Positions 42,400 to 52,484 are shown, numbered from the stretch's first letter. The stretch: DNA of 64,000 nt from Lewinellaceae bacterium (GCA_020636045.1 JACJYP010000001.1:1-64000); one strand, 5' to 3'. Notes: generated by a model not told the origin, from the letters alone. Numbers and translations: made by a program.

Positions 42400-45300
42400 T
42401 CAACGGGTCAACCAGATTACCACTGCTCCCTCTGCCGGATTCTCCAGCCTGACCGTTTTCCCGCCTTTTACTTTCTGCGGATCGGCGGAAACCTGCCCGG
42501 TTGCCGGGTCAATACGCTTGACCGTATAAACTGCGGCATCACCGCGCAGGTCAAAAACAACACTGCCGCCTCCGGTATAGGCGATATACCCAAGTCCTTT
42601 TTTGCCCAGAGTCCACTGACCTGCTTCCTGATTTTCCATATCAACGGGTTTCATTGCGGCAGCCTGCTCCAGAAACCTGTCGTCCCCGATCGCGGGGATG
42701 CCGGCAAATGAACCGCCGGCCATAAATTCGGCCCAGTTGCTGCCCGCACCGCTACCCCGCCGGGAATACACCACCGCCTTGTCCGGAAAACGTTCGCGCA
42801 GCTCCCGCACGGCCCGGTAGACCTGCTCCGGCGTGCTTTGGCCGGGCTCCATGATCCGCGCGTACTGCCGAGCAGCAAGGCTGACGCCGCCGGGCGGCGC
42901 ATACAGCGAACTGTCCGAACGGTATTGCCACTGAAGCACATCGATGATATCCACCATAGCGGCCCGTTTGGGATCGGCGAGGATGGCTTCCTGCACATCT
43001 CTGGTGCCAGGCAGCATCACCAGTACATCCTGCCCGTTTTCCTTTTCCCATTCGGCGATCACATCGAGCCAAAACGCCACAAAATGCAGCGGCCCGGTAT
43101 ATTCCAGTCCCAGGTGATGGATGACGTTCGTGTTGCCCCTGAAATTTTCGAGGTTTTTCCGGATGTATTTCCGGTGGTAAGCCCGCCGCACCGGGTGTTC
43201 CACATCGTAAAACGCTTCGGCCATATACACGCGCTTGTCGCCGGCGTAGGCGGTCGGCTCGGCAAAGCCCAGGTCGTTGATGTTGTTCGCCGATCGCCAG
43301 GGGTAATCCGCCCAGTGTGCGCCTTCTTCTATGATGTTGTGCTGCAAATAATGCTCCTGCACCAGCAACAGGCCGTTCTCATCTGCCAGGTTTGCAAAGG
43401 TTTTCAGACGCTTCCAATACCAGTAATTCCACTTGTTCAGGTCGTATTTACTCAGCCGGTCGTATGCCTCCCCCACCCCGCTGCGGCTGAAGGGTTGTTC
43501 CAGAAAAGGCGTCCACACATCGGCGTCGGCGCGCATGGTGCGGGCATGATCGTCCCGACGCCGTTCGTACCACAAGCCCGGAAACTGCTCCATGCCGAAG
43601 ACGTGGCGGGCGATCATGTCCGCGACCAGCGTATCCAGATCGTCCGTCAGGCCCCTTCCGATACGGCCGGGCACAAAACGCACGATGTTGGGCGGTGGGT
43701 TGTTCACATAACTCGCCCGCGTCGAGCCGCGCCACAGCGAGGTCCGGCCCAGCCTTCCGGTGATCAGTCGCCCCTGGCAAGTGAGCAGACCGTTTTGAAG
43801 CGCGATGGGCAGGGAAGGCCTTTCCGGAGCGGCCTGTTTTTTTAACTTCAGGTCCGGCAGCCGGACGGCTCCGTTTAGCATATCCTCCAGCGGGTATTTT
43901 GCGATCATCGAGTCGATCCAGTTCTCCATCGTGACATCCGGCATCAGCGACCGGCGGCCCATCTCAGTGGCGTACTCCGGTTGCGGTGCGGAAGTTCTGC
44001 TGGTGGAATACAGCAATATTTTATCTCCTTCCGCTGACGCATGCCCAAGTCTTTGTTCCAGTTGCGCATAAAAAATGCTTTCCGGCTTCAGGAATTCTGT
44101 GGCCAGTTCGTGATCGCCGCTGCCGTACCCCTGCGCCCAACTTCCATATGCCCAGTTTTGCGCAGTGGGCGGTTTGTCCAGGTAAATTTTGGCGGCCCGG
44201 CACTGCCAGAAAAGCGAATTGGCCGCCGTCCAGCCGGCGCCCTGGGCATCCACATCGCGGTAGCCGAAATTCAGGCTGCCCCCCACCACGGTGGCCTTGT
44301 CGAACAGCACGCCGCTGCTCCAGCCCCCTATCGCGCCGCTGAAATGCAGGGGCAAATACGAATAACACTGGACAAAGGCATTGGGGCCGGCCGCCGTGAA
44401 TCCGGTGGAGAAAGCGTGATAAGCATATTCAGCGTAGCAGCGTTGGAACAATACCTGCTGACCGAGGGAGTGGAAAGCGTAGCGCCTGAAATTGCCGGTT
44501 TCGCCGACGGGCGCCAGCGATTTGCAATCCTCGACGGTGACACGGCGCGCTGTTTCCCAAACGGCAACTGCCGAACTCACAAAATGGCGGGCGCGCACCC
44601 GGCGCACCCAGGCGTCTTCGACGTTGTCCAGCGTGATCGCCATCCAGCGGTGATTTTCATCTTTCGGATTGTCCGGGTCGCAGGTGGAGACAAGGTTCAG
44701 ATTTTCAATGCCGACCTTTTCGATCCGCTCCGGCCATTCGTATTTCATCATCATGCCGCCCCCGAATGCCGGGTCGATCGCGGTGGTGATCGGCGCATCG
44801 ACGGTGATCGAGTTGGCGGTGGTTGCCGTGACCGTCCGGTCCCAGTTCAGGTCGAAATCACCGGGTTGCCAGTGGGTCAGTTGGTAATCGACATGCTGGC
44901 CGATCTTGTCCGTTCCCAAAGCAGCGATCCAGTCGGCCGTCGACGGCCGGTGAATAAGCACCCGATCACCGATTTTGAACGGGTGTTGGTTGTCAAAAGT
45001 AAAAACGGTGCTGTTCACCGGAAAATACAAGTCAGCAAGAGTAGCAGAATCCCGGATAAGGCGTTTGCCCCTGCCCGCGATGCGGATCAGCGTTTCCCGG
45101 TCCTGGCCGGTAGCGGTCAGGGTGGTCTCCTGACGGCCGCTGCCCCGCAACACCACGCCGGAGCGGGCGATCAGCAAACTGCCGTCCACCTGAAAATCGC
45201 CTTTTTCCAGCAAGACTGTCCCTCTGAACCCATCCGCTCCGGCCGGCAAAGTCCCGACGTAATCGATCGCCTCTTGAATTACGGCCGTTGCATCACCCGC

Positions 45301-45528
45301 CTGATGCGGTACGATGACCTTCACCGGAACGTTCGGAATGGGCGCCTCCGATGCCATGTACCCGCAGTAGGAAAAATCGGGCACGCGGTCCCCTTTTTCA
45401 GATTTGTGAAAGATCAGTTGGCCGCTCTTCGCAATCTCAATGGGTGCGGATCCTCCCGCGGGTTGCGCATAGAAACCAATGCAGTGAAAAGTACACAACA
45501 GCAGGGTCAGAAAGGATTTATTTTTCAT
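42400..45528 (-). CDS. Secreted beta-helix protein with C-terminal DUF6298-like catalytic-type domain
   Basis: 1,042 residues from ATG 45528, which starts the signal peptide (MKNKSFLTLLLCTFHCIGFY-AQ). Residues ~60-500 are a pectate-lyase-like parallel beta-helix (ATAVIQEAIDYVGTLPAG, GTVLLEKGDFQVDGSLLIAR, VVLRGSGRQETTL, RRVTVEDCKSLAPVGETGN). The second half (FGMEQFPGLWYERRRDDHAR, LLLVQEHYLQHNIIEEG, FVAFWLDVIAEWEKENG) resembles a TIM-barrel-like DUF6298 region; the end (YTVKRIDPATGQVSADPQKV) is a small beta domain. Probably acts on a plant- or algal-type polysaccharide, but no substrate can be assigned. Confidence 0.8.
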   Translation of the reverse strand: MKNKSFLTLLLCTFHCIGFYAQPAGGSAPIEIAKSGQLIFHKSEKGDRVPDFSYCGYMASEAPIPNVPVKVIVPHQAGDATAVIQEAIDYVGTLPAGADGFRGTVLLEKGDFQVDGSLLIARSGVVLRGSGRQETTLTATGQDRETLIRIAGRGKRLIRDSATLADLYFPVNSTVFTFDNQHPFKIGDRVLIHRPSTADWIAALGTDKIGQHVDYQLTHWQPGDFDLNWDRTVTATTANSITVDAPITTAIDPAFGGGMMMKYEWPERIEKVGIENLNLVSTCDPDNPKDENHRWMAITLDNVEDAWVRRVRARHFVSSAVAVWETARRVTVEDCKSLAPVGETGNFRRYAFHSLGQQVLFQRCYAEYAYHAFSTGFTAAGPNAFVQCYSYLPLHFSGAIGGWSSGVLFDKATVVGGSLNFGYRDVDAQGAGWTAANSLFWQCRAAKIYLDKPPTAQNWAYGSWAQGYGSGDHELATEFLKPESIFYAQLEQRLGHASAEGDKILLYSTSRTSAPQPEYATEMGRRSLMPDVTMENWIDSMIAKYPLEDMLNGAVRLPDLKLKKQAAPERPSLPIALQNGLLTCQGRLITGRLGRTSLWRGSTRASYVNNPPPNIVRFVPGRIGRGLTDDLDTLVADMIARHVFGMEQFPGLWYERRRDDHARTMRADADVWTPFLEQPFSRSGVGEAYDRLSKYDLNKWNYWYWKRLKTFANLADENGLLLVQEHYLQHNIIEEGAHWADYPWRSANNINDLGFAEPTAYAGDKRVYMAEAFYDVEHPVRRAYHRKYIRKNLENFRGNTNVIHHLGLEYTGPLHFVAFWLDVIAEWEKENGQDVLVMLPGTRDVQEAILADPKRAAMVDIIDVLQWQYRSDSSLYAPPGGVSLAARQYARIMEPGQSTPEQVYRAVRELRERFPDKAVVYSRRGSGAGSNWAEFMAGGSFAGIPAIGDDRFLEQAAAMKPVDMENQEAGQWTLGKKGLGYIAYTGGGSVVFDLRGDAAVYTVKRIDPATGQVSADPQKVKGGKTVRLENPAEGAVVIWLTR

Positions 45529-45964
45529 CGTTTCAGCACACATAGCGGTGTTTTTTACAGTCGGAAAGGTCAAAACGACACTTTTTCAGGATGACGGCAG
45601 GTCCCTGCCAAAGGTATAAAAGCAGGGATGTTCTGTTTGCATGCAGTACCCGGCTGCATATCTCCGCCATTCTTCCATCGCCCGGATACCACACTCGCTA
45701 TTTCAGCATCCCCTGCCCTGTTTTCACCCGGCCATAAGTTATTAATAATGAATCCATTACGATTTTATGGGACATAATTTTTTGCGGTTATCTACTCAGT
45801 CCGTGGAAAAATGGAAAAAAGTGTAGTTGAATCGGGCGGGACATTAAAGCCAAATTTGCCTTACCGAAGATTGCCGGCGCCCCGGGTGCCGGCGGACTAC
45901 AACGCAGCCATCATGCCCGTGAAAACATGGCCATGATGCGCAATTAATCAATCGAGTACTGCTC
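45529..45964. other. Divergent intergenic region without a gene
   Basis: 436 bp between divergent genes. I see an AT-rich stretch (45735-45830), a short GC hairpin (GCCGGCG/CGCCGGC-like, near 45870-45893) and no convincing open frame. I looked for a small leader-peptide gene that the downstream C39 exporter could process and found none. Confidence 0.6.
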
Positions 45965-48274
45965 ATGCCTTTGTATTTTCCCTTCTACCGTCAGCGTGAC
46001 GCCATGGATTGCGGCCCCGCCTGTCTGATGATGCTTGCCGCTGCGCACGGCCGCAAATACCCGCTTCCTTATTTGAGGGAAAAAAGTTACCTCAGCCGCG
46101 AGGGAGTTTCGGCGCAGGGTATCATGGAAGCCGCCGAAAGTATCGGTTTCCGGACCATGACGGTGAAAGTGCCGTTCGATACGGGGAGCGATACGGCCTG
46201 CCTGCTGAACGCTCCTCTGCCCTGTATCGCACATTGGAACCAGAACCATTTTGTGGTGGTGTACAAGGTCGAGAAACGGAAAGTATGGGTGGCGGATCCC
46301 GATGCGGGAAAATTCAAACTCAGCCGCGCGGATTTTGAAAAATCGTGGCTCAGCGACGCCGACAAGGGCATTCTGATCCTGGCAGAGCCCACGCCCGAAT
46401 TTTACCGACACGAAGCCAGCGCGCCGGCCTCCTCCGCCCGGCTGGGACATGCGCTGGGGTATGTGCGTCCGCACCGGCGTCTGTTGCTTCAGGTCGTGGC
46501 CGGTATGGTTCTGGCGAGTGTGTTTACGCTGATCTTCCCCTTCCTGACCCAAAGCGTCGTGGATTTCGGCATCGAGAACCGCAACATCGGCTTCATCTAC
46601 CTCGTGCTGGTGGCCCAGTTGGTGCTTTTTTTCAGCCAGATGACAGTGCAATTCCTGCAAAGCCGGATCCTGTTGTTTGTCGGCACGCGCATCAATGTGG
46701 CGATGGTCAGCGATTTTCTCTCCAAGCTCATGCGCCTGCCCATCGGTTTTTTCGACACTAAAATGACCGGCGACCTGTTGCAGCGCATCAGCGACCAGGC
46801 GCGAATTGAAGCGTTCCTGACCCAGTCTGCCCTGCCGGTTTTGTTTTCAGTAATCAACTTCGTCGTGTTCGGATTCGTGCTGGCCGCCTACAACACGCTC
46901 ATTTTCAGCATATTTTTTATTTCCGCGGCATTGTACGTAGCGTGGATATTGTTTTTTCTGCGCCGCCGCAAGGAAATCGATTACGTGCGGTTCCGGCAGT
47001 CGGGCGAAAACAACAATGCCCTGATAGAACTGATACAGGGCATGCAGGAGATAAAACTGCAAGGCTCCGAGCGCAAACGCCGCTGGATCTGGGCGTCCAT
47101 CCAGGCGCGCTTGTTCCATACCAGCCTGATGTCGCTCAACCTTGCGCAATGGCAGGAATCTGGAGCGGGCCTGATCAATCAGGGGAAAAATATCTTTATC
47201 GCTTTTCTGGCAGTAAAATCCGTCGTAGACGGCCAGATGACGCTCGGCATGATGCTGGCCGTGCAGTACATGGTAGGACAGATGGATGCGCCCCTGCAGC
47301 AGTTTATCGCTTTTATCCGCGCCTCACAGGATGCCAGGATCAGCCTCGAGCGCATGAGCGAAATACAGGACCAGCCCGATGAAGATTCATTGCAGGCGTT
47401 TGACAGCGCTGGAGCAAATCCTCTGCCTTCGGCAAACGGCCGGAGCCACGTCGCGCCGCTTTTTGGCGAAAACCACCACCGGCAGGAAGACATTCACATC
47501 GAGCAACTCTGCTTCCGCTACAACCACCTGTACGACGATGTGCTCCACGACATTGACTTCGTCATTCCGCAGGGGAAAGTGACCGCCATCGTCGGCGCCA
47601 GCGGGAGCGGCAAGACCACCCTGATCAAACTGCTGCTCGGGTTTTACCGCCCGACCAAAGGCAATATTCGCATCGGCAACATCCCCTTGCTGCAGATCAC
47701 GCCTTCCGAATGGCGCAAACGCTGCGGCACGGTGATGCAGGACGGCTTCATCTTTTCCGATTCCATCGCAAACAACATCGCGGAATGCGACGACCGCCCC
47801 GACCCCGACCGTTTATTCCGGGCGGTGCAAACGGCTAATATTCAGGAATTTATCACAAATCTGCCGCTGGGTTATAATACCAGGATCGGCGCTACGGGCA
47901 ACGGCATCAGCCAGGGACAACGCCAAAGACTGTTGATCGCCAGGGCCGTGTATAAAAACCCCGACTTCCTCTTTTTCGACGAAGCGACCAATGCCCTCGA
48001 TGCCAATAACGAAAAGGTCATCGTGGAAAACCTTCAGGCATTCTACGGCCGGCCGGCCTTTTCTGCGGGGAGCGAAACCACTCCTGAAAGCGTCAATAAA
48101 GAGAGAAAAACAGTTGTGATCGTGGCGCACCGCCTCAGTACCGTGCGCCACGCCGATAATATCGCAGTGATGGACAAGGGGAAAATTGTGGAAACCGGAA
48201 CCCACGACGAACTTGCCTCCCTGAAAGGCGCCTACTACCATCTTGTGAAAAACCAGTTAGAATTGGGCAATTAG
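45965..48274 (+). CDS. C39-peptidase-containing ABC exporter
   Basis: 769 residues in three domains. Peptidase C39 (1-~140): catalytic Cys16 in MDCGPACLMM, His ~95 in WNQNHFVVVY and Asp ~114 in VADPDAG. A membrane domain (~165-470) with about six helices follows, then the ATPase: Walker A GASGSGKTT (~544), signature ISQGQRQR, Walker B FLFFDEATNALD and switch His in VIVAHRLST. Such proteins cut double-glycine leader peptides and export the cargo. A ~20-residue insertion precedes the D-loop helix end. It is followed by an HTH protein and an HlyD adaptor, forming a type I-like export set; no cargo gene is visible. Confidence 0.93.
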   Translation: MPLYFPFYRQRDAMDCGPACLMMLAAAHGRKYPLPYLREKSYLSREGVSAQGIMEAAESIGFRTMTVKVPFDTGSDTACLLNAPLPCIAHWNQNHFVVVYKVEKRKVWVADPDAGKFKLSRADFEKSWLSDADKGILILAEPTPEFYRHEASAPASSARLGHALGYVRPHRRLLLQVVAGMVLASVFTLIFPFLTQSVVDFGIENRNIGFIYLVLVAQLVLFFSQMTVQFLQSRILLFVGTRINVAMVSDFLSKLMRLPIGFFDTKMTGDLLQRISDQARIEAFLTQSALPVLFSVINFVVFGFVLAAYNTLIFSIFFISAALYVAWILFFLRRRKEIDYVRFRQSGENNNALIELIQGMQEIKLQGSERKRRWIWASIQARLFHTSLMSLNLAQWQESGAGLINQGKNIFIAFLAVKSVVDGQMTLGMMLAVQYMVGQMDAPLQQFIAFIRASQDARISLERMSEIQDQPDEDSLQAFDSAGANPLPSANGRSHVAPLFGENHHRQEDIHIEQLCFRYNHLYDDVLHDIDFVIPQGKVTAIVGASGSGKTTLIKLLLGFYRPTKGNIRIGNIPLLQITPSEWRKRCGTVMQDGFIFSDSIANNIAECDDRPDPDRLFRAVQTANIQEFITNLPLGYNTRIGATGNGISQGQRQRLLIARAVYKNPDFLFFDEATNALDANNEKVIVENLQAFYGRPAFSAGSETTPESVNKERKTVVIVAHRLSTVRHADNIAVMDKGKIVETGTHDELASLKGAYYHLVKNQLELGN

Positions 48275-48354
48275 GCATTTTCCAGCCGGTATCATCCGTT
48301 TCAGTTTTCAGGACCGGAGTACCGGCATAACACAAAACACGTTTTTTTATACCT

Positions 48355-48696
48355 ATGAAAATCAATATTTTTAATGACCTCTTTCTGCTTCAGCGGATCG
48401 ATTACTTTATCCGCACCCGCAATACCGGCACCCCTGTGCAACTGGCATCCCGCCTGAACATTTGCGAACGCGATGTGTACCGCCTGCTTTCCGACCTTCG
48501 GGATCAGGGTTTTCCGATCGCATATGACAAGCAGGCCGCTTCCTATTATTACCTGGAGCCGGTAAAGATCCAGTTCTCGATAATGGTCGGCTCGGAAAAA
48601 CTGTTGACGATCCAGGGCGGTGAAAAAAGATCAAGTGCACTGGAACAGCTGACCAAAACTTACGGGGAAAGCAACTTCCGCGGCAATGGTTTCTGA
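48355..48696 (+). CDS. Small helix-turn-helix protein
   Basis: 113 residues. Residues 15-60 (RIDYFIRTRNTGTPVQLASR, NICERDVYRLLSDLRDQGFP) form a winged HTH of the HTH_11/DeoR-YafY N-terminal kind, followed by a wing (IAYDKQAASYYY). The C-terminal half has no ligand-binding domain I recognise. It sits between the exporter and the HlyD adaptor genes, 80 bp and 42 bp away, so it is probably the local regulator. Confidence 0.8.
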   Translation: MKINIFNDLFLLQRIDYFIRTRNTGTPVQLASRLNICERDVYRLLSDLRDQGFPIAYDKQAASYYYLEPVKIQFSIMVGSEKLLTIQGGEKRSSALEQLTKTYGESNFRGNGF

Positions 48697-48738
48697 GCAT
48701 GTTTATCCCGAATACATGAATTCAAAACAACACCCGCC

Positions 48739-50052
48739 ATGTCCCTCCCCGCAGAAAGCAGATCGAATGAAATTGTACTGAACGACCGAGAACAGATCCA
48801 GTATCTCCTTGGCAATCCGCCGTCGTGGATGACGCGCTACGGCATCTCCGTGATGGCTGGCATCTTTCTGATCCTGCTGGCTTTGAGTTATTTCATCCAT
48901 TATCCCGATACCATAGAGGCCGATATCGTGCTCACCACGGCCAATCCGCCCATCCGGGTCGCAGCAAAGTCGAGCGGGCGTGTCACCGGTCTGCTCGTCA
49001 GCGACCGGCAGGCGGTGAAAAAAGGGGAGATACTGGCCGTGCTCGAAAATACAGCCCGGTGGCGCGACGTACTGTTCCTCGAATCCTGGCTCGATAGCAC
49101 CGGAGGAAAAGCGGCAGGTCTGCCTGCTGCGCTGCAACTGGGTGAATTGCAGGGTGAATATTCCGTTTTCAGCCAGCATTGGAAAGACCTCGATTATTTC
49201 GCCCTTCACAACGGTGTTTTGGATCGCATCGGATACCTGCAGGCACAGATCAGCAGCCTGAAAGACCTGGGGATCAACCTCAAAAGACAGATATCGACGA
49301 TGCAGGAAGAATTTGCACTCGCGACAAAAGCATACCAGCGCCAGCAGGCGTTGCACAGCAGCAAGGTCATTTCCGATAAAGAATTTGAAACATCGGAGGC
49401 CCTGTACCTCAGTCAAAAAAGGCAGATCGAAAATACGGAGGCCGCGTTGCTGCAAAACAGCATGCAGATAAAGCAGACCGAAGCCCAGATCAATGACCTG
49501 CGGCAAGGTAAATCCGACAATCAGAATGAAAAGGAACTTGCGCTGAGTGAAGACATCCTTCGCCTGCGCAGCGCCATCGCCCAGTGGAAACAAACCTATC
49601 TCGTCGTCGCCCCGATAGACGGCCGGGTTTCATTTTCCAGGATATGGAGTGCGCAGCAGGCAGTCAATGCCGGAGAAGAAGTCCTGGCCGTCGTGCCCGC
49701 CCAGTCCGGTCCGTCTGGTGCCGGCATCGTCGGCAAGGCAAGTGCCTCCGCCCTCAATTCGGGCAAGATAGAACCCGGGCAACGCGCCATCATCCGGCTG
49801 GACGGGTACCCTTCCCAACAATTCGGCGTGCTGGAAACGCAGGTAGCCAACATTTCCCTGCTGCCGCAAAAAGACGAGAAAGACGCAGCATACGCCATCG
49901 ATTTATTGCTCGCCGACCCATTGGTCACTTCATACGGCATCACGATTCCGTTTCGCCAGGAAATGCCTGGCCAGGTGCGCATTATTACCGAAGACCGACG
50001 AGTGCTGGAGCGAATATTCGGCAGTCTGCGCGACTTGCTGCAAAACAGGTGA
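48739..50052 (+). CDS. HlyD-family membrane fusion/adaptor protein
   Basis: 437 residues. A cytoplasmic N-terminus (NDREQIQYLLGNPPSWMTRY) is followed by a single membrane anchor (GISVMAGIFLILLALSYFIH), a biotinyl-lipoyl-like half-motif (TANPPIRVAAKSSGRVTGLL), a long coiled-coil hairpin (~115-280) and the second lipoyl/beta-barrel part (VVAPIDGRVSFSRIW, RAIIRLDGYPSQQFG). It should bridge the C39 ABC exporter to an outer-membrane channel, which is not encoded here. The start codon was chosen as the ATG before SLPAESRSNE. Confidence 0.9.
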   Translation: MSLPAESRSNEIVLNDREQIQYLLGNPPSWMTRYGISVMAGIFLILLALSYFIHYPDTIEADIVLTTANPPIRVAAKSSGRVTGLLVSDRQAVKKGEILAVLENTARWRDVLFLESWLDSTGGKAAGLPAALQLGELQGEYSVFSQHWKDLDYFALHNGVLDRIGYLQAQISSLKDLGINLKRQISTMQEEFALATKAYQRQQALHSSKVISDKEFETSEALYLSQKRQIENTEAALLQNSMQIKQTEAQINDLRQGKSDNQNEKELALSEDILRLRSAIAQWKQTYLVVAPIDGRVSFSRIWSAQQAVNAGEEVLAVVPAQSGPSGAGIVGKASASALNSGKIEPGQRAIIRLDGYPSQQFGVLETQVANISLLPQKDEKDAAYAIDLLLADPLVTSYGITIPFRQEMPGQVRIITEDRRVLERIFGSLRDLLQNR

Positions 50053-50098
50053 TCTTTTGCCATTTCATAAACAAATGCATCATTTTGCATCAGAAAAA

Positions 50099-50518
50099 AT
50101 GCAAACCCGATACCAACTGCCGAACATCATCAGAACACTAAGCCCCCTTCTGGCATTGCTCTTTCTGCCAAGTGGGTGCGACCCTGTGCACAGCATCAGA
50201 CTGGAAAACACCAGCGACCGGGACATCGATATTCTGATCGACACGCGCATGTTGAGGATGCATCCAAATGCACTTCCAGCAGGCACAGAATTTACCTATA
50301 AAGGCAGGCAGGTCGAGTCGATCACCCTTGCGCCAGGCAACCTTGTACCCATCGGTACTGTCGTTGCAATGTACCAGCCCCGGGAAATGGATATCGAAAC
50401 CGGGTTTCTGGAGATCAGAACACAGAATGGCGACACCATTTCACTGACCGGCAAAGGAGCGATCTTCAACCTGGTAAAGAAAGTCGGGCGCCTCGACTGG
50501 CGGATACAGATAAAGTAA
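50099..50518 (+). CDS. Putative lipoprotein
   Basis: 139 residues from ATG 50099, giving a lipoprotein signal ending LLFLPSGC. The rest is a small beta-rich domain (SIRLENTSDRDIDILID, GRQVESITLAPGNLVPIG, DIETGFLEIRTQNGDTISL). No family recognised. It follows the HlyD gene by 46 bp and precedes another lipoprotein gene, so all may belong to one export operon. Confidence 0.6.
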   Translation: MQTRYQLPNIIRTLSPLLALLFLPSGCDPVHSIRLENTSDRDIDILIDTRMLRMHPNALPAGTEFTYKGRQVESITLAPGNLVPIGTVVAMYQPREMDIETGFLEIRTQNGDTISLTGKGAIFNLVKKVGRLDWRIQIK

Positions 50519-50599
50519 CTCCGACGCTCCGGGAAGTCATTATCAGGCAGCGACAGCAAAAGCAACGTTGTTACACTCAGACAAATAACACATTATATA

Positions 50600-51301
50600 A
50601 TGCGTATTACGTTCGTATTGACCATACTCTGTATGTTGCTGGGCTGCTCCAAAAGCCTGGTGTATAGCCCGTCCGTCCACCTGAGCAACCGCCCGCTGAA
50701 AGAAAAGGAAATAGATCTGCAGGGCGGCGTAGAACTTCTGCCAGAAGCAAGACCCGAAACGCTCGGTGGCAACCCGACCACCCTCGGAATGCACGGGCAG
50801 ATCGGCTACGGGTTCGGCAATCGCTTCAATATGAGCGTCAAAGGCTGGGTGGATATGGAAGGGCGCGAAAACCTTACCCGCACGGGATATTCCCTGGCAG
50901 GCCAGTTTTTACTGCCGGTGGATTCCAGCAGCCGGTGGATCGTATTGCCGCGGATCGGAATGGCCCTGAATGGCAGCGAGGTCAGCGGCTACGGGATCGG
51001 CACATCCCTTCTTTACCAGCAATCGATCAACCGGAACATCAGCTGGTACGGCGGCCTCGGGCTGGCCTGGGGATTCAGATATCTTGATAGAAAGGACCTG
51101 AATACCGAAAACGAAGAAAAACTGCCGATGGGGCTCGGGTTGATCGGCAATGCCGGCCTGAGCTGGGAATTCATCGACCGGCTACGCCTGAATGTAGAAC
51201 TCAGCCCGATCTATCAACTGAACACCTTCGACGAGAACAGCCAGTTTTTGCTGTCGCCGGCCATGGGTATCGGGTATACGATCAGGAGAAGGACCAACTG
51301 A
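50600..51301 (+). CDS. Lipoprotein-signal outer-membrane barrel-like protein
   Basis: 233 residues with lipoprotein signal (MRITFVLTILCMLLGC). The mature part alternates in a barrel-like manner: KEIDLQGGVELLPEAR, MHGQIGYGFGNRFNMSVKG, TGYSLAGQFLLPVDSS, WYGGLGLAWGFRYL, LLSPAMGIGYTIRRR. It might be a small outer-membrane barrel carrying a lipid anchor. No named family recognised. Same strand as the HlyD cluster, ending ~50 bp before the promoter of the prenyltransferase. Confidence 0.65.
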   Translation: MRITFVLTILCMLLGCSKSLVYSPSVHLSNRPLKEKEIDLQGGVELLPEARPETLGGNPTTLGMHGQIGYGFGNRFNMSVKGWVDMEGRENLTRTGYSLAGQFLLPVDSSSRWIVLPRIGMALNGSEVSGYGIGTSLLYQQSINRNISWYGGLGLAWGFRYLDRKDLNTENEEKLPMGLGLIGNAGLSWEFIDRLRLNVELSPIYQLNTFDENSQFLLSPAMGIGYTIRRRTN

Positions 51302-51349
51302 GTTGGCAAGCCCTTTGCCGGGAACAAAAGCACGCCCTGTTCACAGGAA

Positions 51350-51386
51350 TTTGACACATCCCCCTTTTCCTTTGTGTCTATATTTG
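51350..51386 (+). promoter_or_regulatory. Bacteroidota-type promoter for the prenyltransferase gene
   Basis: TTTG (51350-51353) and TATATTTG (51379-51386), an exact TAnnTTTG -7 box. The spacer of 25 bp is a little longer than usual. The ATG at 51433 is 46 bp downstream. Confidence 0.5.
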
Positions 51387-51432
51387 CGCGGGTCACCGCG
51401 CCCGCTACCTGTTTCAGCCATTGCCTCCCGAC

Positions 51433-52410
51433 ATGCACGCACTTCCGCAACTCCTCGAACGACTCGACCGTTACGCCGCAGACAACCCCTTTCCCGGCAC
51501 GCCACGCGAACTTTACGAGCCCTGCGAATACATCCTGACCCTTGGTGGAAAGCGCCTGCGTCCGGCACTCCTGCTCATGGGTTACGAGTTGTTTCGCGAT
51601 GACCCGGAAGCCGCTTTGCCCGCTGCCTGGGCCGTGGAGCTGTTCCACAACTTCACCCTCATGCACGACGATATCATGGACGCCGCGCCGCTGCGCCGGG
51701 GCCGGCCGACCGTGCACACGAAATGGAATACGACCGCGGGCATCCTCAGCGGCGACGTCATGCTGATCCGGGCATACACGGAACTGGCAAAAGCAAGCCG
51801 GCCGGATATCGTTGCCCGGCTGATCGAGTGCTTCAACCGTGTCGCCACAGAGGTCTGCGAAGGACAACAAATGGACATCAATTTTGAAAGCCGTTCCGAT
51901 GTCAGCATCGCTGAATACCTGCGCATGATCGAATTGAAAACGGCGGTCCTGCTCGGCGGCGCGCTGGAAATGGGCGCCATCTGTGCACAAGCCGCGCCGG
52001 CCGACGTGCAACACCTCTACCACTTCGGCCGCCTGGCCGGCATCGCTTTCCAGATTCAGGACGACCTGCTGGATACCTACGGCGATCCTGAAAAATTCGG
52101 AAAACAGGTAGGCGGCGATATTTTACAGAATAAAAAAACGCTGCTGGTGCTCAGGACGCTGGAGATCGCCTCTGGAACCGACCGGACGGCACTCCGGCAA
52201 TGGATGGAGACCGACGCCTCCCGCCCCGATGAAAAGATCGCCGCCGTTCGCGCGTTGTTCGACCGGAACGGCATCCCGCAACTGATCGCCGAAGAAAAGG
52301 CGCGCTATCAGGCTGAAGCATTCGGCCATCTGGAGGCTGTCGGCGTGCCAGCAGAGCAAATGGCCGTGCTCAGACGGACGGTAGAAAGCCTGCTCGAGCG
52401 GGAGTATTGA
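51433..52410 (+). CDS. Trans-polyprenyl diphosphate synthase
   Basis: 325 residues from ATG 51433 (a TTG 12 bp upstream is less likely). Both aspartate-rich motifs are present: first DDIMD (79/80-83 in MHDDIMDAAPLRRGRPT) and second QDDLLD (Asp210-211), plus GGKRLRPALLLM and GDILQNKKT. It should add isopentenyl units to allylic diphosphates; residues before the first motif (ELFHNFTL) have an aromatic, which suggests a short- to medium-chain product, but chain length cannot be fixed. Independent promoter; the sigma factor gene begins 75 bp after. Confidence 0.93.
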   Translation: MHALPQLLERLDRYAADNPFPGTPRELYEPCEYILTLGGKRLRPALLLMGYELFRDDPEAALPAAWAVELFHNFTLMHDDIMDAAPLRRGRPTVHTKWNTTAGILSGDVMLIRAYTELAKASRPDIVARLIECFNRVATEVCEGQQMDINFESRSDVSIAEYLRMIELKTAVLLGGALEMGAICAQAAPADVQHLYHFGRLAGIAFQIQDDLLDTYGDPEKFGKQVGGDILQNKKTLLVLRTLEIASGTDRTALRQWMETDASRPDEKIAAVRALFDRNGIPQLIAEEKARYQAEAFGHLEAVGVPAEQMAVLRRTVESLLEREY

Positions 52411-52484
52411 ATGAAGTTTTTCGGACACACCCTAATTTTTTTCGCACGGCGCAGCCTTTTTTGGCTTACTTTCCGTACAGGTAT

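Noticed and set aside
44041..45594. 517-codon plus-strand frame over the DUF6298-type gene
   Set aside because: Antisense shadow; the minus-strand protein has a signal peptide and beta-helix repeats.
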